From the NCBI RefSeq assembly GCF_000012845.1, contig NC_009615.1, positions 3,343,501-3,407,500 on the forward strand: a stretch of DNA of 64,000 nt, read 5' to 3'. Below are positions 35,479-44,831 of this stretch, piece after piece (positions within the stretch are counted from its first letter, which is position 1; each line of letters begins with the position of its first letter). The position numbers were made by a program, and so were the translations under genes. The DNA is from Parabacteroides distasonis ATCC 8503. GTDB taxonomy: Bacteria > Bacteroidota > Bacteroidia > Bacteroidales > Tannerellaceae. The notes beneath the pieces are model-generated. The model was not told where the DNA came from. It ran no database searches and saw nothing but the letters and a program-made list of their open reading frames with translations.

Positions 35479-37306
35479 ATCCGTTATTTTCCTCTAAGAC
35501 ATCCCTCTCCCGGATAAACCCTTCATCAAAATAGTTGTTCTCTATTTTCGAGTGGATCACCCGCTGGAAATAGAAACGATAGTTATTCCAATGAAAAGCC
35601 GGATATTCCTTATTTTGTTTGACAATATTATTCGTGAACACCAACCCGTCCACGGACTTGGCGTATACCAAAGGTCTGTCGAACGTGATAAACTCATTCG
35701 CGTCGATCACGATATCACTATGGAAATATTTCCTTTGCGACGCTAAATCCGGGATTTCGGGATAAATAGAGATAATAGCGTTCGTAAATTGGAACATATT
35801 CGTCAAGGAGTTGATGAACTTATTCTTACGGATCAACACGTTCCGGCAAGCGCCGGTCTCGAACCAGCCGTTGCAATCACCGCACAGCAGGATCGCCGTC
35901 CCCGAGGTATGATCGAAAACATTATTCTCTACGACCGTTTGCCGAGGCGTGCTGAACAAGGAACCGCGGGCACGGTTATTACGGATTAAGTTATCCGAGA
36001 ATAGGACCGTCGGTGTCCACTCCAGATTCTCTATGCCGAAACCGCTTCCCTCATGGATCGAAGGATTCACCGTATTCTCAAACCGGATCTCGAACTCCTT
36101 CGCCCCTCGGTAATCCGGTTGATCTACCGCCTTGATAGCGGTAATCCGGTTTCTCGCCCCTATCAATTCCATGGTGCTCGAATGGATGAACTGCACGGAA
36201 TCCCCTACCCTTCCCCATTCGAAACCATACGATTGCGGGTGCATATACCGGCCTACCAAGGTAGAGTCATTCACTCGTCTCACCACTTTCAGGTAAGTTC
36301 CATGCACATTGATAGCGTCGTCCATCATCCCTTCGTACAAACCATTCTTGGAGATGATCGCTCCCTTGCAGGCCGAGAAATGGGTAGCGTCCGCCTGTGT
36401 CGTGAAATACCGCGGATCGTCCGCCCCTTTCAAGCAAACGGAGAAACCATCCAGCGTGATATTCTCGCTCATTTGCGCCAAGAGGCCCATTCCCTCGGCA
36501 TAATGAACCTTGATATTCTCCAGAGTCGTATTCACGTCATGATACAGGAAGACACCGGGAGCCGGGCGTTCCCAAGAACGCATGGCGATCACCGTACCGG
36601 GCACCAAACGGTTGTCTTTCCAACGGGGAGACTTTATCAGCCTTGGAGAAACCTCGATCAAGCCCCGCACGCCTACCGGGATATCGCTTGTATTATACAC
36701 CAAATGACGTGTATCTCCCTCGAAGGCGATACCGGAACCGGGAGTCAACTCCCAGCCTTCTCCCTTCGCTACAAACACGCTATCCCGTATCTCATAGTGT
36801 ACCCACGGAGCCACCTCGAAAGTGATCCCACCATTCACCGTATCGTTCTCCACCACTTTTACCTGTGAAATCTGAGGGTGCTTGAAGTCTATACTAAAGT
36901 TTTTCAAGACACAATTCCTCGAATCCAGCAAAGAGACCGGCAACATCCTGCCGTGGAAGATTAACTCCGAACCTTGCCCGTCGAACACCATATTCTTCAT
37001 CCCCTCGAAAGGCAAGCCTACTTTCTTCGGATTCATTTGATCATGATTCGAGATGAAATAGACACGCTCCGCCGCGCTATCGGGATAAAACTCATAGCGG
37101 CCCTTAGGCAAGGTCACCACAATTGTCTGGTTTTCCTCGCATTTCTCCCGTATCTGCTCCAATGCCCTCGCCATAGCGGGCGCATTATCCACATTCTCGA
37201 CCGGGGATAAACCATAAGCCGACAAATCATACCTCCATTCCGTAGAACAAGCGCTTCCAAACAGGGAATAAAGCAGGACAACTGCCCCCCATAGATACCA
37301 TTTCAT
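35468..37306 (-). CDS. glaB: GH110-family alpha-1,3-galactosidase (GlaB-like), right-handed beta-helix
   Basis: This 612-residue protein has a lipoprotein-like signal (VVLLYSLFGSACSTEW, Cys about residue 20). It carries a right-handed parallel beta-helix with features I recall from Bacteroides GH110 enzymes: ISNHDQMNPKKVGLPFEG, GQGSELIFHGRMLP, NFSIDFKHPQISQ, EGDTRHLVYNTSD and DDAINVHGTYLKV. Characterised members cleave terminal alpha-1,3-galactose from blood group B-type or linear mucin glycans. It is probably exported to the periplasm or surface. No SusC/SusD pair is nearby, so this is not a classical polysaccharide utilisation locus. Confidence 0.85.
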   Translation of the reverse strand: MKWYLWGAVVLLYSLFGSACSTEWRYDLSAYGLSPVENVDNAPAMARALEQIREKCEENQTIVVTLPKGRYEFYPDSAAERVYFISNHDQMNPKKVGLPFEGMKNMVFDGQGSELIFHGRMLPVSLLDSRNCVLKNFSIDFKHPQISQVKVVENDTVNGGITFEVAPWVHYEIRDSVFVAKGEGWELTPGSGIAFEGDTRHLVYNTSDIPVGVRGLIEVSPRLIKSPRWKDNRLVPGTVIAMRSWERPAPGVFLYHDVNTTLENIKVHYAEGMGLLAQMSENITLDGFSVCLKGADDPRYFTTQADATHFSACKGAIISKNGLYEGMMDDAINVHGTYLKVVRRVNDSTLVGRYMHPQSYGFEWGRVGDSVQFIHSSTMELIGARNRITAIKAVDQPDYRGAKEFEIRFENTVNPSIHEGSGFGIENLEWTPTVLFSDNLIRNNRARGSLFSTPRQTVVENNVFDHTSGTAILLCGDCNGWFETGACRNVLIRKNKFINSLTNMFQFTNAIISIYPEIPDLASQRKYFHSDIVIDANEFITFDRPLVYAKSVDGLVFTNNIVKQNKEYPAFHWNNYRFYFQRVIHSKIENNYFDEGFIRERDVLEENNGYDI

Positions 37307-37329
37307 AGAAAATCAATTAAATATATCCG

Positions 37330-37337
37330 CGAAGGTA
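37330..37337 (-). promoter_or_regulatory. -7 box-like TACCTTCG for the GH110-PAP2 operon
   Basis: TACCTTCG on the minus strand differs from TAnnTTTG at one base and lies 23 bp before the ATG at 37306. The palindromic array B lies about 100 bp further upstream. Confidence 0.35.
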
Positions 37338-37438
37338 TGTATTTTACAGGGTAAGCGCACTAAAAACAGACAACAACTTTCCGTCTCATGAATCCTATCA
37401 CGAATCTCCTATAATAGCAGCCTGAGTTTTCTCCTAAT

Positions 37439-37543
37439 AAAACAAAAGTTTCCTCAGTAAGAAACTTTTGTTTCCCTATATAGAAACGAAAGTTTTTCCT
37501 TGAAGAAACTAAAGTTTTCCGTATAAGAAATTTAGAAAAACTG
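37439..37543. repeat. 22-bp-periodic palindromic array B (upstream of GH110 gene)
   Basis: In the 251-bp gap between the histidine kinase stop and the GH110 start, five units follow each other with centres at 37444, 37466, 37488, 37510 and 37532, spaced by exactly 22 bp. Units read AAAC-AAAA-GTTT, GAAAC-TTTT-GTTTC, GAAAC-GAAA-GTTTT, GAAAC-TAAA-GTTTT and a last one with a decayed right arm. Spacers of about 8 bp differ. The arms match arrays A and C, but the centre here is 4 nt and A/T-rich instead of the 8-nt CGTACA type. Confidence 0.85.
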
Positions 37544-37557
37544 CAATAGGCTGATAA

Positions 37558-38826
37558 TCAATTAAAGTACAAAAAGAAACAGCTACCCTTTCCATTCTCG
37601 GATTCTACCGAGATATGGCCGCCATGCAAGGTGATTATTTGCTTACAGATGCTTAAACCGATACCCGAGCCGGAGGGCTTGGTGGTAAAGAAAGGTACAA
37701 AAACCCGGTCGATAACCTCGGGTAAGACACCGATACCGTTGTCTCGCACGGTAAAGACAAGTTCGTTTCCCTCCCGCTGAGCCGCCACGATAATCTCAGG
37801 GTTTGACTTTTCCGCACAAGCCTCACAAGCATTCTTCACTAAGTTCAAGAAGACCTGCTCCATCTGCGCCCGATCCGCGAACCATTCCAGAGGCTCGTCC
37901 GGCAAGCGGAAACGGATAGAAGGCTCAGGGCACAAACGCCTTAAATCCGAAAAGAAATCTTTCACTAAGATACGGGTCTTTACCGGAGAGGCGATCCGGG
38001 TCAATCTCCGGTAATTCTCAACGAAATCCAGCAACCCTTTACTCCGGCGATGGATGACATTTACCCCATGCTGGATATACGAACGATTCCGGACATCATC
38101 CGGATCTGCTTTGCAACGTTTGCTCAAGGTCTCGGACAACGAGATAACGGGTGTGATGGAGTTCATGATCTCGTGCGTCAAGACACGGATCAATTTCTGC
38201 CAAGCCTCCATCTCATTCCGCTCCAAGGTAGAATGGATGTTCTTCAAGCTGACGATCCAACGCTCGCAACCTCGCAAGTCGATACGAGTGGCATCGATCG
38301 CCCAATCTTGCGGAACGGATGGTTTTCCGTAACGCACCACCGTCTTCCCCGCCTTGATAGCCTCCAAAAACTCATTGGGTAACCGACACCTCGTATCCAG
38401 CAACGCGTCGGCGGTCCGGTTCTTCCATTCAATAGCCCCTTCCTTGTCGGTAACAAGTACGGCTGTATCCACCTTATTCAACAGGCTCTCAAAATACTGC
38501 CGCCTCACCTCCTCGTCCATCAATCGGCCACGCAAGGATCGCAGGGCTGCGGACAAATCGTCCGCCAACTCCCGCATCACCTTATCCTCGTAAGGTGAAC
38601 GAACGATCTGGATCAAGTCTTGCTGCCGCAAGCAATCCACCACATAACGCCAATACTTCACCTGCCGCATCTGTATGAAATAAAGATGAATCGAGAAATA
38701 CAAGATCGCGATCCCGCAAAAAGTAGGACAAAAGATAATCTCCTCATGCACGCAATAGAACAGGAGTCCCGTAGACAAGACGATGCCTAGGATGTGCGAG
38801 ATGACCGTGAACGCATACGATCTCAT
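37558..38826 (-). CDS. Membrane-anchored sensor histidine kinase (NtrB-like)
   Basis: This 422-residue protein has two N-terminal membrane spans (about residues 5-25 and 28-50) with almost no periplasmic loop, then a PAS-like region (about 105-195). The dimerisation domain holds the H box LTHEIMNSITPVI (His about residue 222). The ATPase domain has NLVKNACEAC, VRDNGIGVL and FFTTKPSGSGIGLSI. It phosphorylates the NtrC-family regulator encoded just upstream, with which it overlaps by 4 bp. Such kinases in Bacteroidales probably sense membrane or cytoplasmic signals; the ligand is unknown. Confidence 0.92.
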   Translation of the reverse strand: MRSYAFTVISHILGIVLSTGLLFYCVHEEIIFCPTFCGIAILYFSIHLYFIQMRQVKYWRYVVDCLRQQDLIQIVRSPYEDKVMRELADDLSAALRSLRGRLMDEEVRRQYFESLLNKVDTAVLVTDKEGAIEWKNRTADALLDTRCRLPNEFLEAIKAGKTVVRYGKPSVPQDWAIDATRIDLRGCERWIVSLKNIHSTLERNEMEAWQKLIRVLTHEIMNSITPVISLSETLSKRCKADPDDVRNRSYIQHGVNVIHRRSKGLLDFVENYRRLTRIASPVKTRILVKDFFSDLRRLCPEPSIRFRLPDEPLEWFADRAQMEQVFLNLVKNACEACAEKSNPEIIVAAQREGNELVFTVRDNGIGVLPEVIDRVFVPFFTTKPSGSGIGLSICKQIITLHGGHISVESENGKGSCFFLYFN

Positions 38827-40190
38827 AAGCCGAACTTCTCTATTTTACGATACAAGGAAAAACGGGTGATACCCAATAGCTCGGCGGCATAGCTCATATT
38901 ACCATTGCTTTGCCGCAAGGCTCGCTCGATGATTTTCCGCTCGGCTTGCTCTAGATTCAAATCAGGGTCCAGCTCCTTCTTCCGCTCGTAAGAGGCTGTA
39001 TAGAGAGGGAAATCATCCGGTCTCAGCACCGTACCCTCGTTCAAGATCACGGCTCGCTCCAAAACATGCTGCAACTCCCGGACATTACCGGGCCAAGGGT
39101 ATTTCATCAGCTTACTCCCCGCCTCCCGGCTCAACCCTTTGATCGTTTTCTTGTATTTCCGGCTATACAGCCTCTGGAAATGATCGGCCAGCATCAAGAT
39201 ATCCTCTCCCCGCTCACGCAGCGGTGGTATGGCTATCTCTATGGTATTGATCCGATAGAGCAAGTCTTGCCGGAAACTCCCCTCGCCCACCAGCTGACGC
39301 AGATTGGCGTTGGTGGCGCAGATCAAACGAACATCGATCGAGATCGGTTCCACCGCTCCCAAACGGGTGATATGACGTTTCTCTATAGCTGTCAGCAATT
39401 TAGATTGCATCGGCAAGGACAGGTTACCGATCTCGTCCAGAAAGAGCGTACCGCCGGAAGCCATCTCCATACGTCCCGGCTTGGATCTTCGGGCATCCGT
39501 GAAGGCACCTTTCTCATAGCCGAACAACTCACTCTCAAATAATTGTTCCGGGATACTTCCCAAGTCGATCGTCACGAAAGCATCGTCACGCCGGGGCGAG
39601 TAATGCCTCAACAAACGGGCAACCAGATCTTTTCCGGTACCGCTCTCACCGGTAATCAATATATTCGCGTCGGTCTCCACAAGTTTGTAGATCGTGTCTT
39701 TTACCTTCAGCATAGCCGGCGACTCACCGATCAATTCCGGCAATGTGTCGTCCTCCTTCATGGCTTTCATTTGCTCTCGCAAACGTCCTACCTCCTTACG
39801 GGAATGGCTCAATCGAATGCCCGACGAGAGGGTAGCCAGCAACTTCTCCGTTTCCCACGGCTTGGAGATGAAATCGGTAGCGCCAACCTTAATGGCCTTG
39901 ACCGCTTTCTCTATATCCGAATAGGCCGTCATGAAGATCACGACCGCCTGCGGATCGATCTCCAAGATTTGTCCCAAATACTCAAAACCCTCCTGCCCGC
40001 TCACGGCATCCCGATGGAAATTCATATCCAGCAAGACCACGTCCGGTTGGAACGTCCGCATGAAATACTCGATGCGTGCCGGTTGTGTCGTTACCTTCAC
40101 CTTTTGCATGTACGGCTCCAACAGTAAGTTCAATGCGAACAACACATCCTTATTATCGTCGATGATCAATATCTTTCCTTTTTCTTCCAT
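38823..40190 (-). CDS. Sigma-54-dependent NtrC-family response regulator
   Basis: I choose the ATG at 40190 (MEEKGKILIIDDNKD), giving 455 residues; the frame 14 codons further up begins within the promoter region. Receiver domain: IIDDN and phospho-acceptor in DVVLLDMNF (about residue 53). AAA+ domain: Walker A GESGTGKDLVA (about 187), the sigma-54 contact loop GAFTDA (about 228; the usual form is GAFTGA, but the Asp form is common in Bacteroidetes), and GTLFLDEIGNL. A Fis-type HTH closes the protein (NGNMSYAAELLGITRFSLYRKI). A likely target is the divergent ABC permease gene. Confidence 0.94.
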   Translation of the reverse strand: MEEKGKILIIDDNKDVLFALNLLLEPYMQKVKVTTQPARIEYFMRTFQPDVVLLDMNFHRDAVSGQEGFEYLGQILEIDPQAVVIFMTAYSDIEKAVKAIKVGATDFISKPWETEKLLATLSSGIRLSHSRKEVGRLREQMKAMKEDDTLPELIGESPAMLKVKDTIYKLVETDANILITGESGTGKDLVARLLRHYSPRRDDAFVTIDLGSIPEQLFESELFGYEKGAFTDARRSKPGRMEMASGGTLFLDEIGNLSLPMQSKLLTAIEKRHITRLGAVEPISIDVRLICATNANLRQLVGEGSFRQDLLYRINTIEIAIPPLRERGEDILMLADHFQRLYSRKYKKTIKGLSREAGSKLMKYPWPGNVRELQHVLERAVILNEGTVLRPDDFPLYTASYERKKELDPDLNLEQAERKIIERALRQSNGNMSYAAELLGITRFSLYRKIEKFGL

Positions 40191-40195
40191 ACGGA

Positions 40196-40203
40196 CAAAG
40201 ATA
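40196..40203 (-). promoter_or_regulatory. -7 box TATCTTTG immediately before the ntrC-like start
   Basis: This is an exact TAnnTTTG match on the minus strand only 5 bp before the chosen ATG at 40190. If real, the transcript would be nearly leaderless, or a start slightly downstream is used. Confidence 0.35.
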
Positions 40204-40220
40204 AAGGGAATAAAGACAGC

Positions 40221-40261
40221 TTGTACGTGCATTATCGCACAAAAAATGTACGCTATCGCAC
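40221..40261. promoter_or_regulatory. Candidate upstream activator sites of the NtrC-family regulator
   Basis: Two similar sites, TTGTACGTGCATTATCGCAC (40221-40240) and ATGTACGCTATCGCAC (40246-40261), share TGTACG and TATCGCAC; the TATCGCAC parts start 21 bp apart, i.e. on the same DNA face. The first contains the dyad GTGC-N6-GCAC. They lie about 60-100 bp upstream of the sigma-54-like promoter, the normal distance for enhancer sites. Confidence 0.5.
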
Positions 40262-40316
40262 TACATGAAGAAATACAGATTTTTCTATGATTCTATTTTC
40301 TAATACGTTACATTTA

Positions 40317-40333
40317 TGGCATGATATTTGAAT
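40317..40333 (+). promoter_or_regulatory. Candidate sigma-54 promoter of the ABC permease gene
   Basis: TGGCATG-ATAT-TTGAAT matches the -24/-12 consensus TGGCACG-N4-TTGCW. GG (40318-40319) and the -12 dinucleotide (40330-40331) are separated by exactly 10 bp; the -12 dinucleotide is GA instead of GC. The start of transcription would be near 40343, about 43 bp before the ATG. Confidence 0.5.
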
Positions 40334-40385
40334 CGGATTCAGCGAAATTGAGTCATCAGCGATATTATCAAAAAACGGAATTGCC

Positions 40386-42752
40386 ATGTTAATACATTAC
40401 TGTGTCATTGCCTTCAAAAACATCTGGAAGTATAAAGTCAGCGCCTCCATCAGTATCCTAGGGTTGGCTTTCGCCCTCGTCTGTTTCGTGCCCATACTCT
40501 ATTGGATGGATCATGAGACCGCTTACGATTCTTTCTACAAGGATTCCGAATCCATCTACCGTGTCTATAGCGTAGAGAAACAATCCGGGAAAGTAAACAA
40601 AGGAGCCTCGAAAGGTATCGAGAATAGCCTACGAGAGCAAGTCCCAGCTATCGAAGCCTCCACCACGCTTATGCTTTCAACCGAAAACTGCCGTACCCAA
40701 GCGACTCCTTATATCCAAATGAATATGCTTTATACGGACAGCACGTTCCTAGAGGTATTCCCGCAATCTTTCGTTTGTGGAGAAATGAGTCATCCGCTAC
40801 AAATCGTAAACAACATGATCTTGAGCGAAAGCATGGCGGTCCGTCTATTTGGCGACGCGGAAAAGGCGATCGGACAACCGATACACACCTTGATGAGAGC
40901 CTCCTTACCTCCCTACATCGTCACGGCGGTGGTAAAAGATCCACCGGCTCATACCAATCTACCGTTCGACGCAATCATCAACCATAACATGATACAGCAT
41001 TTCTCCCAGTTACCTCCGGAGGCACAATGGAGCTTCTTCGTGATGGACTTATACGTGAAACTCCATCCAAGCGCAGACCCAAAAGCCTTCGCCAATCAAC
41101 TAAAAGAGCTACCCGAACGTATCGGGGTGAACAAGGAGATCGAGTTGAGAATACTCCCCATCCGTGAGATCCGGCATCATCTGAATGAAGATACACCTTT
41201 TACCTTAAATTTCATCGGCTTGTTTGTCGTATCTGGTGCCTTATTATTGTTTGCCGCCCTCTTCAATTTCTTGAATTCCTATATGGATCTCTTTCGGCAA
41301 CGTGTGCGGGAATGGCGTTTACGGACGGTCAACGGCGCTACGAGAAAGCAATTGATCGGACAAATGTCTGTCGAGTTAGGCTGTTCCGTACTTGCATCCT
41401 TGTTGGTAGCCTTGATCTTCATAGTCCAAGTCAAGCCGCTTTTCGCCCGATGGCTAGAGATTGATTTGGAGATGGGCCGGTTCCTGTTTCTTTTCGCAGG
41501 GGTAGGTATAGGTACATTCCTCATCCTCCAATGTGCAGGATTAGTATTCTTCGGGCAGTTCAGCCATACGGCAACCACCTCGCTCGTTCCCAAAGAGACA
41601 GTCAAACCCCTTTTGTTACGCCGCATGGCCGTGACCTTACAATTGATGATCAGTATCCTGTTCATCGTAGCATCGCTGGTTGTCATGGAGCAAATGCGAT
41701 TCGTAAATCAAAAAGATTTAGGTTTCGATCCAAAAGGCCTTATCCAACTATCCGGCTTCGTAGACGTATCCGGAAAAATAGAATCCACGTTGATGCAAGA
41801 GTTAAGTGCCCTGCCGCAGGTCAAAAGTTTCACCGACACGAACTTTAAGCCTCAACATCATGTCGATCCCATGGCGATCTTCACGAATGTGGAATGGGAG
41901 GGAAAACCGCTGGACACAAAGGTGGACTTCCACCTCTATGGAACCGATCACCGATTTGGTGAGACCTTCGACCTAAAGATGTTAATGGGCCGATGGTGGA
42001 CAGAAGGCAACGAACTTAGTGTCGTGCTCAACGAGTCGGCGGTTCGTGCCATGGGCTTACAAGACCCAGTCGGCAGCATCATCCGTATGCCGTGGTGGTC
42101 AGATTTCAGCGTGATCAAAGAATACGAGATCGTCGGTGTCGTCAACGATTTCCATGCGCTATCTTTCCGGGAAAGTATCCATCCGATGCTATTCATTCCT
42201 TCGGGTGGACTGGTGAATAATCTGTATATCCGGGTCATACCGGGCGAGGAAGGAGACATCGCCCACCATATCACGGAGCTACTGCCCAAGATAGACCCGA
42301 CATTAGCGGATACCCGGATCACCCCGATCGGAACGCTTTACGATCAACTGAACCAATCCGAGATCGTCGGGCTGAAAATATTCTCGTTCCTCGCTTTCGC
42401 CTGTTTGCTAATCTCCTTGTTCGGCATCTACGCCGTCGCTACAGCCTCCACGAAACGGCGGCGTAAAGAAATCGCTATCCGGAAAGTAGTAGGCTCGAAA
42501 GCCTCCGAGATCATTTTCTTGTTCTTCAAGGAATACATGCGATTAATTGTCATCGCCGGAATCATCGCTTTCCCGATCAGCTATCTCGTCATGAACTACT
42601 GGTTGCAAGGCTACGCCTATCGCATCCAAATCCAGATCTGGTGGTTGGTGGGAATATTCATCACCATTACCAGCATGGTTCTAGGTACGATACGTGAACA
42701 GGTATGTAAGGCAGCCAATGAGAATCCGTCGGAAGTCATCAAGAGTCAATGA
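40386..42752 (+). CDS. FtsX/MacB-type ABC transporter permease
   Basis: This 788-residue inner-membrane protein has two MacB-like periplasmic domains and two FtsX membrane units. The spans are one near residues 20-40 (SASISILGLAFALVCFVPIL), a cluster at about 275-395, one near 425, and three at about 665-780. It starts YCVIAFKNIWKYKVSASISI, as in many Bacteroidetes permeases of this type. Such proteins work in macrolide, lipoprotein or peptide export, or couple to peptidoglycan enzymes. No ATPase, HlyD or TolC gene is adjacent. It is divergent from the NtrC-family gene and lies behind a sigma-54-like promoter. Confidence 0.88.
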   Translation: MLIHYCVIAFKNIWKYKVSASISILGLAFALVCFVPILYWMDHETAYDSFYKDSESIYRVYSVEKQSGKVNKGASKGIENSLREQVPAIEASTTLMLSTENCRTQATPYIQMNMLYTDSTFLEVFPQSFVCGEMSHPLQIVNNMILSESMAVRLFGDAEKAIGQPIHTLMRASLPPYIVTAVVKDPPAHTNLPFDAIINHNMIQHFSQLPPEAQWSFFVMDLYVKLHPSADPKAFANQLKELPERIGVNKEIELRILPIREIRHHLNEDTPFTLNFIGLFVVSGALLLFAALFNFLNSYMDLFRQRVREWRLRTVNGATRKQLIGQMSVELGCSVLASLLVALIFIVQVKPLFARWLEIDLEMGRFLFLFAGVGIGTFLILQCAGLVFFGQFSHTATTSLVPKETVKPLLLRRMAVTLQLMISILFIVASLVVMEQMRFVNQKDLGFDPKGLIQLSGFVDVSGKIESTLMQELSALPQVKSFTDTNFKPQHHVDPMAIFTNVEWEGKPLDTKVDFHLYGTDHRFGETFDLKMLMGRWWTEGNELSVVLNESAVRAMGLQDPVGSIIRMPWWSDFSVIKEYEIVGVVNDFHALSFRESIHPMLFIPSGGLVNNLYIRVIPGEEGDIAHHITELLPKIDPTLADTRITPIGTLYDQLNQSEIVGLKIFSFLAFACLLISLFGIYAVATASTKRRRKEIAIRKVVGSKASEIIFLFFKEYMRLIVIAGIIAFPISYLVMNYWLQGYAYRIQIQIWWLVGIFITITSMVLGTIREQVCKAANENPSEVIKSQ

Positions 42753-42786
42753 ATGCCTATGAAAACTACAGACTATTCACGATCAG

Positions 42787-42818
42787 CTTGATAATACCAA
42801 GGATTTTATGTAAGTTCG
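42787..42818 (+). promoter_or_regulatory. cysS promoter candidate (CTTG-N20-TAAGTTCG)
   Basis: CTTG (42787-42790), a 20-nt spacer and TAAGTTCG (42811-42818) approximate the Bacteroidales consensus with one mismatch in each box. The leader would be about 20 nt. Confidence 0.4.
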
Positions 42819-42842
42819 CGATTCCTAAATATATAATAGAAT

Positions 42843-44318
42843 ATGGAACATCCATTGAATATTTACAACACGCTTACGAGAAAGAAGGAGCAATTCATAC
42901 CCCTGCACGAGCCGCATGTAGGTATGTACGTATGTGGCCCCACGGTTTATGGTGACGCCCACTTGGGACACGCACGTCCGGCGATCACGTTCGACTTGCT
43001 ATTCCGTTACCTTACCCACCTAGGATATAAAGTGCGTTATGTACGTAATATAACGGATGTAGGGCATCTGGAGCACGACGCCGATGATGGGGAGGATAAG
43101 ATCGCCAAGAAGGCACGGCTAGAACAGTTGGAGCCGATGGAAGTGGTTCAATATTACCTCAATCGTTATCATCAAGCGATGGATGCGCTGAACGTACTTC
43201 CTCCCAGCATCGAGCCGCACGCTTCCGGACATATTATCGAACAAATCGAGTTAGTCAAGAAGATTCTGGATAACGGCTACGCTTACGAAAGTCAAGGCTC
43301 CGTCTATTTCGACGTAGAGAAATATAATAAAGATCATAAATACGGCATCCTCTCGGGTCGCAATATCGAGGATATGTTGAATACGACCCGCGCGTTGGAC
43401 GGGCAGGACGAGAAGCATAACGCCATCGACTTCGCCCTTTGGAAATGCGCCCAGCCGGAGCATATCATGCGTTGGCCGTCTCCGTGGAGCGACGGCTTCC
43501 CCGGTTGGCACTGCGAATGTACCGCTATGGGCAAGAAATACCTCGGGGAGCATTTCGACATCCACGGAGGTGGCATGGACTTGATCTTCCCGCACCATGA
43601 ATGCGAGATCGCACAAGCCGTGGCTTCCCAAGGAGATGATATGGTTCATTATTGGATGCACAACAATATGATCACCATCAACGGGCAGAAGATGGGTAAA
43701 TCATTAGGTAATTTCATCACGCTGGAGCAATTCTTCACGGGTGATCATCCCTCCTTGCAACAAGCGTATTCCGCCATGACCATCCGTTTCTTCATCCTGC
43801 AAGCGCATTACCGTAGCACGGTCGATTTCAGCAACGAGGCTTTACAGGCTGCCGAGAAGGGCTTGTCACGCTTGATGGAGGCATACGGACATTTGATGAA
43901 GTTGCAGCCGTCCGCTACCTCTACCGTAGACACGAAAGGTCTTCGTGAGAAATGTTTCGAGGCCATGAATGACGATTTGAACTCACCAATCGTGATTTCT
44001 CATCTATTCGACGCTACCCGTGCGATCAATTCCGTAAAAGACGGTAAGGCTACTCTGTCCGAGGAAGACTTGAAAGAGTTACAAGAGGTATTCCATTTAT
44101 TCTTGTTCGATATCCTTGGCATGAAAGACGAGGCTTCCGCCAGCGGCAACCATTACGAGGCGTTTGGCAAAGCCGTGGATTTATTGCTGTCCATCCGCCA
44201 GCAAGCCAAGGCAAACAAAGACTGGGCAACTTCCGATAAAATCCGTAACGAATTAACCGCTATGGGATTCGAGATCAAGGATACCAAGGATGGAGCGGAA
44301 TGGAAACTAAGCAAATAA
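42843..44318 (+). CDS. cysS: Cysteine--tRNA ligase
   Basis: This 491-residue class I aminoacyl-tRNA synthetase is full length. Seen: zinc ligands in [17 protein letters not shown] (which includes the HIGH-type HLGH), the further zinc ligands in [10 protein letters not shown] and HHECEIAQ, and the KMSKS-type [12 protein letters not shown]. The start at 42843 ([15 protein letters not shown]) fits the family. It charges tRNA-Cys. A thioesterase gene follows 25 bp downstream. Confidence 0.98.
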   Translation: MEHPLNIYNTLTRKKEQFIPLHEPHVGMYVCGPTVYGDAHLGHARPAITFDLLFRYLTHLGYKVRYVRNITDVGHLEHDADDGEDKIAKKARLEQLEPMEVVQYYLNRYHQAMDALNVLPPSIEPHASGHIIEQIELVKKILDNGYAYESQGSVYFDVEKYNKDHKYGILSGRNIEDMLNTTRALDGQDEKHNAIDFALWKCAQPEHIMRWPSPWSDGFPGWHCECTAMGKKYLGEHFDIHGGGMDLIFPHHECEIAQAVASQGDDMVHYWMHNNMITINGQKMGKSLGNFITLEQFFTGDHPSLQQAYSAMTIRFFILQAHYRSTVDFSNEALQAAEKGLSRLMEAYGHLMKLQPSATSTVDTKGLREKCFEAMNDDLNSPIVISHLFDATRAINSVKDGKATLSEEDLKELQEVFHLFLFDILGMKDEASASGNHYEAFGKAVDLLLSIRQQAKANKDWATSDKIRNELTAMGFEIKDTKDGAEWKLSK

Positions 44319-44343
44319 TCCACCAAGCGAATAGTAAGAGGTT

Positions 44344-44751
44344 ATGACAATCCATGAATTTCTTCAAGGCGATAAATTCGCCTTGCTTGCGGGCGTTGAA
44401 TTATTAGAAACGGGCAACGGTTACGCCAAGGCGCGTATGCTCATCAAGCCCGAACATTTAAATGGTGGAGGCGTATGTCAAGGTGGGGCGATCTTCACGT
44501 TGGCGGATCTGGCTTTCGCCGCGGCGACTAATAGCCACGCACGCCTGACATTATCCATTACCTCAAACATCAATTTCTTTAAGGCGGAGAGTAAGGGATA
44601 CTTATATGCGGAAGCGAAAGAAGCGTTCAGCCATAAGAGACTGGCGAATTGCGAAGTCCGTATCACCAATGAAGCCGAAGAATTAATCGCGACTTTTAAT
44701 GGTACAGGTTACCGCAAAGACACGGAATTACCCTTCACTCCGTTGGTTTAA
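44344..44751 (+). CDS. PaaI-type hotdog-fold thioesterase
   Basis: This 135-residue protein has the hotdog signature of the PaaI/ACOT13 group: HLNGGGVCQGGAIFTLADLAFAAATNS, with the nucleophile-region Asp in LADLA. The family hydrolyses acyl-CoA thioesters, often aryl or short-chain; the substrate here is unknown. It is cotranscribed with cysS by position. Confidence 0.9.
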   Translation: MTIHEFLQGDKFALLAGVELLETGNGYAKARMLIKPEHLNGGGVCQGGAIFTLADLAFAAATNSHARLTLSITSNINFFKAESKGYLYAEAKEAFSHKRLANCEVRITNEAEELIATFNGTGYRKDTELPFTPLV

Positions 44752-44772
44752 AAAAGAAATTCTATAAAAAGC

Positions 44773-44807
44773 TCTCGCCCCAGCTCCGTGATGAGCTGGG
44801 TGCGAGA
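44773..44807. terminator. Strong hairpin between convergent genes
   Basis: A long stem TCTCGC.CCAGCTC/GAGCTGG..GCGAGA with a 6-nt loop sits between the thioesterase gene and the minus-strand DUF3108 gene. GCTTTTTATAG follows it on the minus strand, so it is best as the DUF3108 terminator; it probably also stops the cysS transcript. Confidence 0.75.
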
Positions 44808-44831
44808 AACACAAGCCTATCTAAAAAGCTT

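Noticed and set aside
35468..37306. Polysaccharide utilisation locus around the GH110 gene
   Set aside because: No SusC/SusD-like pair or further glycoside hydrolase lies within about 10 kb on either side.
37439..37543. CRISPR array
   Set aside because: Units are 22 bp, palindromic, not identical, with spacers of only about 8 bp, and no cas gene is near.
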